NCBI RefSeq assembly: GCF_018130955.1
Contig: NZ_JAFCJM010000031.1
Span: forward strand, 1 to 64,000
Direction: 5' to 3'
DNA length: 64,000 bases
From: Bradyrhizobium liaoningense
GTDB taxonomy: Bacteria; Pseudomonadota; Alphaproteobacteria; Rhizobiales; Xanthobacteraceae
Positions 61,994 to 64,000 of this stretch are shown piece after piece. The position numbers were made by a program, and so were the translations under genes. Numbering within the stretch: position 1 is the first letter of the stretch; each line of letters begins with the position of its first letter. The notes under the pieces are model-generated. The model was not told the DNA's origin. It saw nothing but the letters and a program-made list of their open reading frames with translations, and did not search any database.

Positions 61994-62716
61994 ATGGACA
62001 GTCGCATCGAATCCTCTTCGCTCGCCGGTACGGCGCCGGACACCATTTCCATCGCCAACGTCAATCTCTCACTGGGCACAGGCGCGGCACGCGTTCACAT
62101 TCTCAAGGATATCAGCCTGCGGGTCGGATCGGGCGAGGCGATCGGCCTGATCGGCCCGTCAGGCTCGGGCAAATCCACGCTGCTGATGGTGATGGCGGGG
62201 CTGGAGCGTCCTGATAGCGGAGAGGTGGTGGTCAACGGCACGCCTTTCAATGCCCTCGACGAGGACGCGCTCGCCCGCTTCCGCGGCCGCCAGGTCGGCA
62301 TCGTCTTCCAATCCTTTCACCTGATCCCGACGATGACCGCGCTGGAGAACGTCGCGGTGCCGCTCGAACTCGCCGGCAATCCGGATGCGGCGAAGCGCGC
62401 GGCGCAAGAGCTCGCGTCGGTCGGGCTCGGCGATCGCCTGCACCATTATCCCTCGCAGCTCTCAGGCGGCGAGCAGCAGCGCGTCGCGCTGGCGCGTGCG
62501 CTCGCGCCCGACCCCGCGATCCTCGTCGCGGACGAACCCACGGGCAATCTCGACGAGGCCACCGGCAAGCAGATCGTCGACCTCATCTTCGGCAAGCATG
62601 CCGAGCGCGGCATGACGCTGGTGCTGGTGACGCACGACTCCTCGCTCGCGCATCGCTGCGATCGCGTGATCCGCCTGCGCTCCGGGCGCATCGACACGCA
62701 GACCGTCAGCTCATGA
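61994..62716 (+). CDS. ABC transporter ATP-binding protein (YbbA-like)
   Basis: A 240-residue ATPase. Walker A GLIGPSGSGKSTLLMVMAGL, Q-loop FQSFHLIPTMTALENV, signature LSGGEQQRVALARAL, Walker B ILVADEPTGNLD and the switch His in VLVTHDSSLAH are intact. The sequence is of the LolD/YbbA type. Start ATG 61994 (MDSRIESSSLAG), with ATG 61976 as an alternative. Its stop overlaps the permease start (ATGA), so the two form one transporter, likely tied to the divergent esterase. Confidence 0.93.
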   Translation: MDSRIESSSLAGTAPDTISIANVNLSLGTGAARVHILKDISLRVGSGEAIGLIGPSGSGKSTLLMVMAGLERPDSGEVVVNGTPFNALDEDALARFRGRQVGIVFQSFHLIPTMTALENVAVPLELAGNPDAAKRAAQELASVGLGDRLHHYPSQLSGGEQQRVALARALAPDPAILVADEPTGNLDEATGKQIVDLIFGKHAERGMTLVLVTHDSSLAHRCDRVIRLRSGRIDTQTVSS

Positions 62717-64000
62717 GCGTCGCCAGCGAACCGTTTGCGCGGCGTAGCGCCGTCGCGCTCTCGATCCGCTACGCCTTGCGCGAATTGCGCGGCGGCCTGC
62801 GCGGCTTCTACGTCTTCATCGCCTGCATCGCGTTAGGGGTGATGGCGATCGCCGGCGTCGGCTCGGTGTCTGCCAGCCTCAGCGACGGGCTGGCGCGCGA
62901 GGGCCGCACGCTGCTCGGCGGCGATGCGTCCTTCGTACTGTTCCAGCGCGAGGCCAAGCCGGAGGAGGTCGCCTTCCTGCGCTCGCGCGGCACGGTCTCG
63001 ATCGCGGCGACCCTGCGCGGCATGGCGCGCTCGGCCGAGGGCAAGCTTGCGCTGGTCGAGATGAAGGCGGTCGACAACGCCTATCCGATGCTCGGGCAGT
63101 TGACGCTGGTGCCACCGCTGCCGCTCTCCGACCTGCTTAGCGAACGCGACGGCACGTTCGGCGCCGCCGCCGATCCGACGCTGCTCGCGCGCCTCAGCCT
63201 GAAGACCGGCGACCGCGTCACCATCGGCAATGCCAGCTTCCAGATCCGCAGCACGGTGGAGGCCGAGCCCGACAAGCTCGCGGGCGGCATCGGCTTCGGG
63301 CCGCGCTTCCTGATCAGCGAGGCGGGCCTGCGCGCCACCGGGCTGCTGCAGCCGGGCAGCCTCGTGCGCTGGGTCTACCGGGTGAAGCTGCCCGACATCG
63401 CCAACAGCGAGCGCGCGACCGAGACCTTCATCAGCGATGCGCGGGCCGCGGCGCCACAGGCCGGCTGGGAGATCCGCAGCCGCTCCAACGCCTCGCCGCA
63501 GCTCGAGCGCAATATCAACCGCTTCACGCAATTTTTGACGCTGGTCGGCCTGGCCGCCCTCCTGGTCGGCGGCGTCGGCGTCGCCAATGCGGTGAAGAGC
63601 CATATCGACCGCCGGTTAGAGGTGATCGCCGCGTTCAAGGCGGTGGGTGCAACGGGCCGCGACGTGTTCGGCATCTATCTCGCCCAGGTGCTGCTGCTCG
63701 CCGGCATCGGCTCGGTGATCGGCCTGGCGCTCGGCGCTGCGATGCCGTTTGCGATTGTCGGCCTGTTCGGAAAGCTGCTGCCGCTGCCGGTGGTGCCGGC
63801 GCTGCACGCCGACGAGCTCGCGCTGTCCTTCGTCTACGGCCTTTTGACCGCGCTCGCCTTCGGCCTGTGGCCGCTCGGCCGCGTCCACGACGTGCCGGTC
63901 GCCGCATTGTTTCGCGACACGATCAGCACCGAATGGCACCGGCCGCGCTGGCGCTATCTCGCCTTCATGGCCGTCGTGGTCGCCCTGCTCATCGCCGTGG
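62713..64000 (+). CDS. ABC transporter permease (FtsX/YbbP-like), 3' end outside the window
   Basis: From ATG 62713 the frame stays open to the window edge (over 429 codons). It begins MSVASEPFARRSAVALSIRY, then ALRELRGGLRGFYVFIACIA leads into the first membrane helix, LGVMAIAGVGSVSASLSDGL. A large periplasmic part follows, and from about residue 270 come helices with LTLVGLAALLVGGVGVANAV, YLAQVLLLAGIGSVIGLALG and the FtsX pattern. It resembles YbbP, which works with YbbA. The role may be lipid or toxin export; the substrate is not known. Confidence 0.88.
   Translation, partial: MSVASEPFARRSAVALSIRYALRELRGGLRGFYVFIACIALGVMAIAGVGSVSASLSDGLAREGRTLLGGDASFVLFQREAKPEEVAFLRSRGTVSIAATLRGMARSAEGKLALVEMKAVDNAYPMLGQLTLVPPLPLSDLLSERDGTFGAAADPTLLARLSLKTGDRVTIGNASFQIRSTVEAEPDKLAGGIGFGPRFLISEAGLRATGLLQPGSLVRWVYRVKLPDIANSERATETFISDARAAAPQAGWEIRSRSNASPQLERNINRFTQFLTLVGLAALLVGGVGVANAVKSHIDRRLEVIAAFKAVGATGRDVFGIYLAQVLLLAGIGSVIGLALGAAMPFAIVGLFGKLLPLPVVPALHADELALSFVYGLLTALAFGLWPLGRVHDVPVAALFRDTISTEWHRPRWRYLAFMAVVVALLIAV

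Overview
The window looks like chromosomal DNA of a high-GC alphaproteobacterium, most likely Bradyrhizobium or a close relative (Nitrobacteraceae). I base this on the alphaproteobacterial gene orders rplU-rpmA-obgE, proB-proA-nadD-rsfS-rlmH-ctpA, an atpHAGDC operon without the F0 genes, and mdh-sucC-sucD-sucA-sucB-lpd. Many palindromic intergenic repeats of the GTCATTCCGGG and GTCATGCCCGG types and a FixK/FNR-type box also fit. No prophage, insertion sequence or CRISPR array is visible.

Layout. 1-7.6 kb is signalling: the first codons of cheA (minus strand), two paralogous Crp/Fnr regulators, an Hpt protein, a LuxR-type protein fused to a histidine-kinase dimerisation-like segment without its histidine, an unrecognised conserved-looking protein, and a degenerate receiver-EAL protein. 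7.6-12 kb holds a phosphoesterase/phospholipase C-like protein, tRNA-Ser(CGA), an alpha/beta hydrolase and a ROK-type kinase whose motif order is circularly permuted. 12-29.4 kb is the housekeeping block: L21, L27, ObgE, proline synthesis (ProB, ProA), NadD, RsfS, RlmH, an EnvC-like factor, CtpA, a polysaccharide deacetylase-like protein and two tandem Nudix/RppH paralogues. A GNAT enzyme, a DMT transporter and a MaoC protein lie in the block, and a sulfatase plus a Bug-type binding protein sit between obgE and proB.

29.5-33.3 kb looks accessory: an ABC-type substrate-binding protein, then a perfect TTGA-N6-TCAA box followed by a short unrecognised gene, a Cys/Met-rich mini membrane protein, a truncated and probably metal-site-defective class III cyclase, a tandem AhpD/CMD-like protein and another small membrane protein. 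33.4-35 kb is a second, intact-looking cyclase fused to a DUF4189-like region. 35.2-40.3 kb is the F1 ATP synthase operon, with palindromic repeats inside it. 41-46.3 kb has an RlpA-like protein (CtrA-type box upstream), PriA, a XerC-type recombinase and two membrane proteins.

46.3-57.1 kb is a TCA-cycle cluster read on the minus strand: mdh, sucC, a DUF1579-like gene, sucD, sucA, sucB, a mini membrane protein, an SDR and lpdA. ZapE lies upstream. 58.6-60.6 kb is a small defence island: a Shedu-like (DUF4263) nuclease gene broken by a frameshift, divergent from a VapBC toxin-antitoxin pair. The window ends with ThpR, a GDSL arylesterase and a divergent ABC transporter whose permease runs off the edge.

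The observations most worth a second look are the circularly permuted ROK kinase, the FixK-box mini-operon with an unrecognised short ORF and a defective cyclase, and the frameshifted Shedu gene beside vapBC. Product names come from recognition of family motifs by eye; no database search was run.
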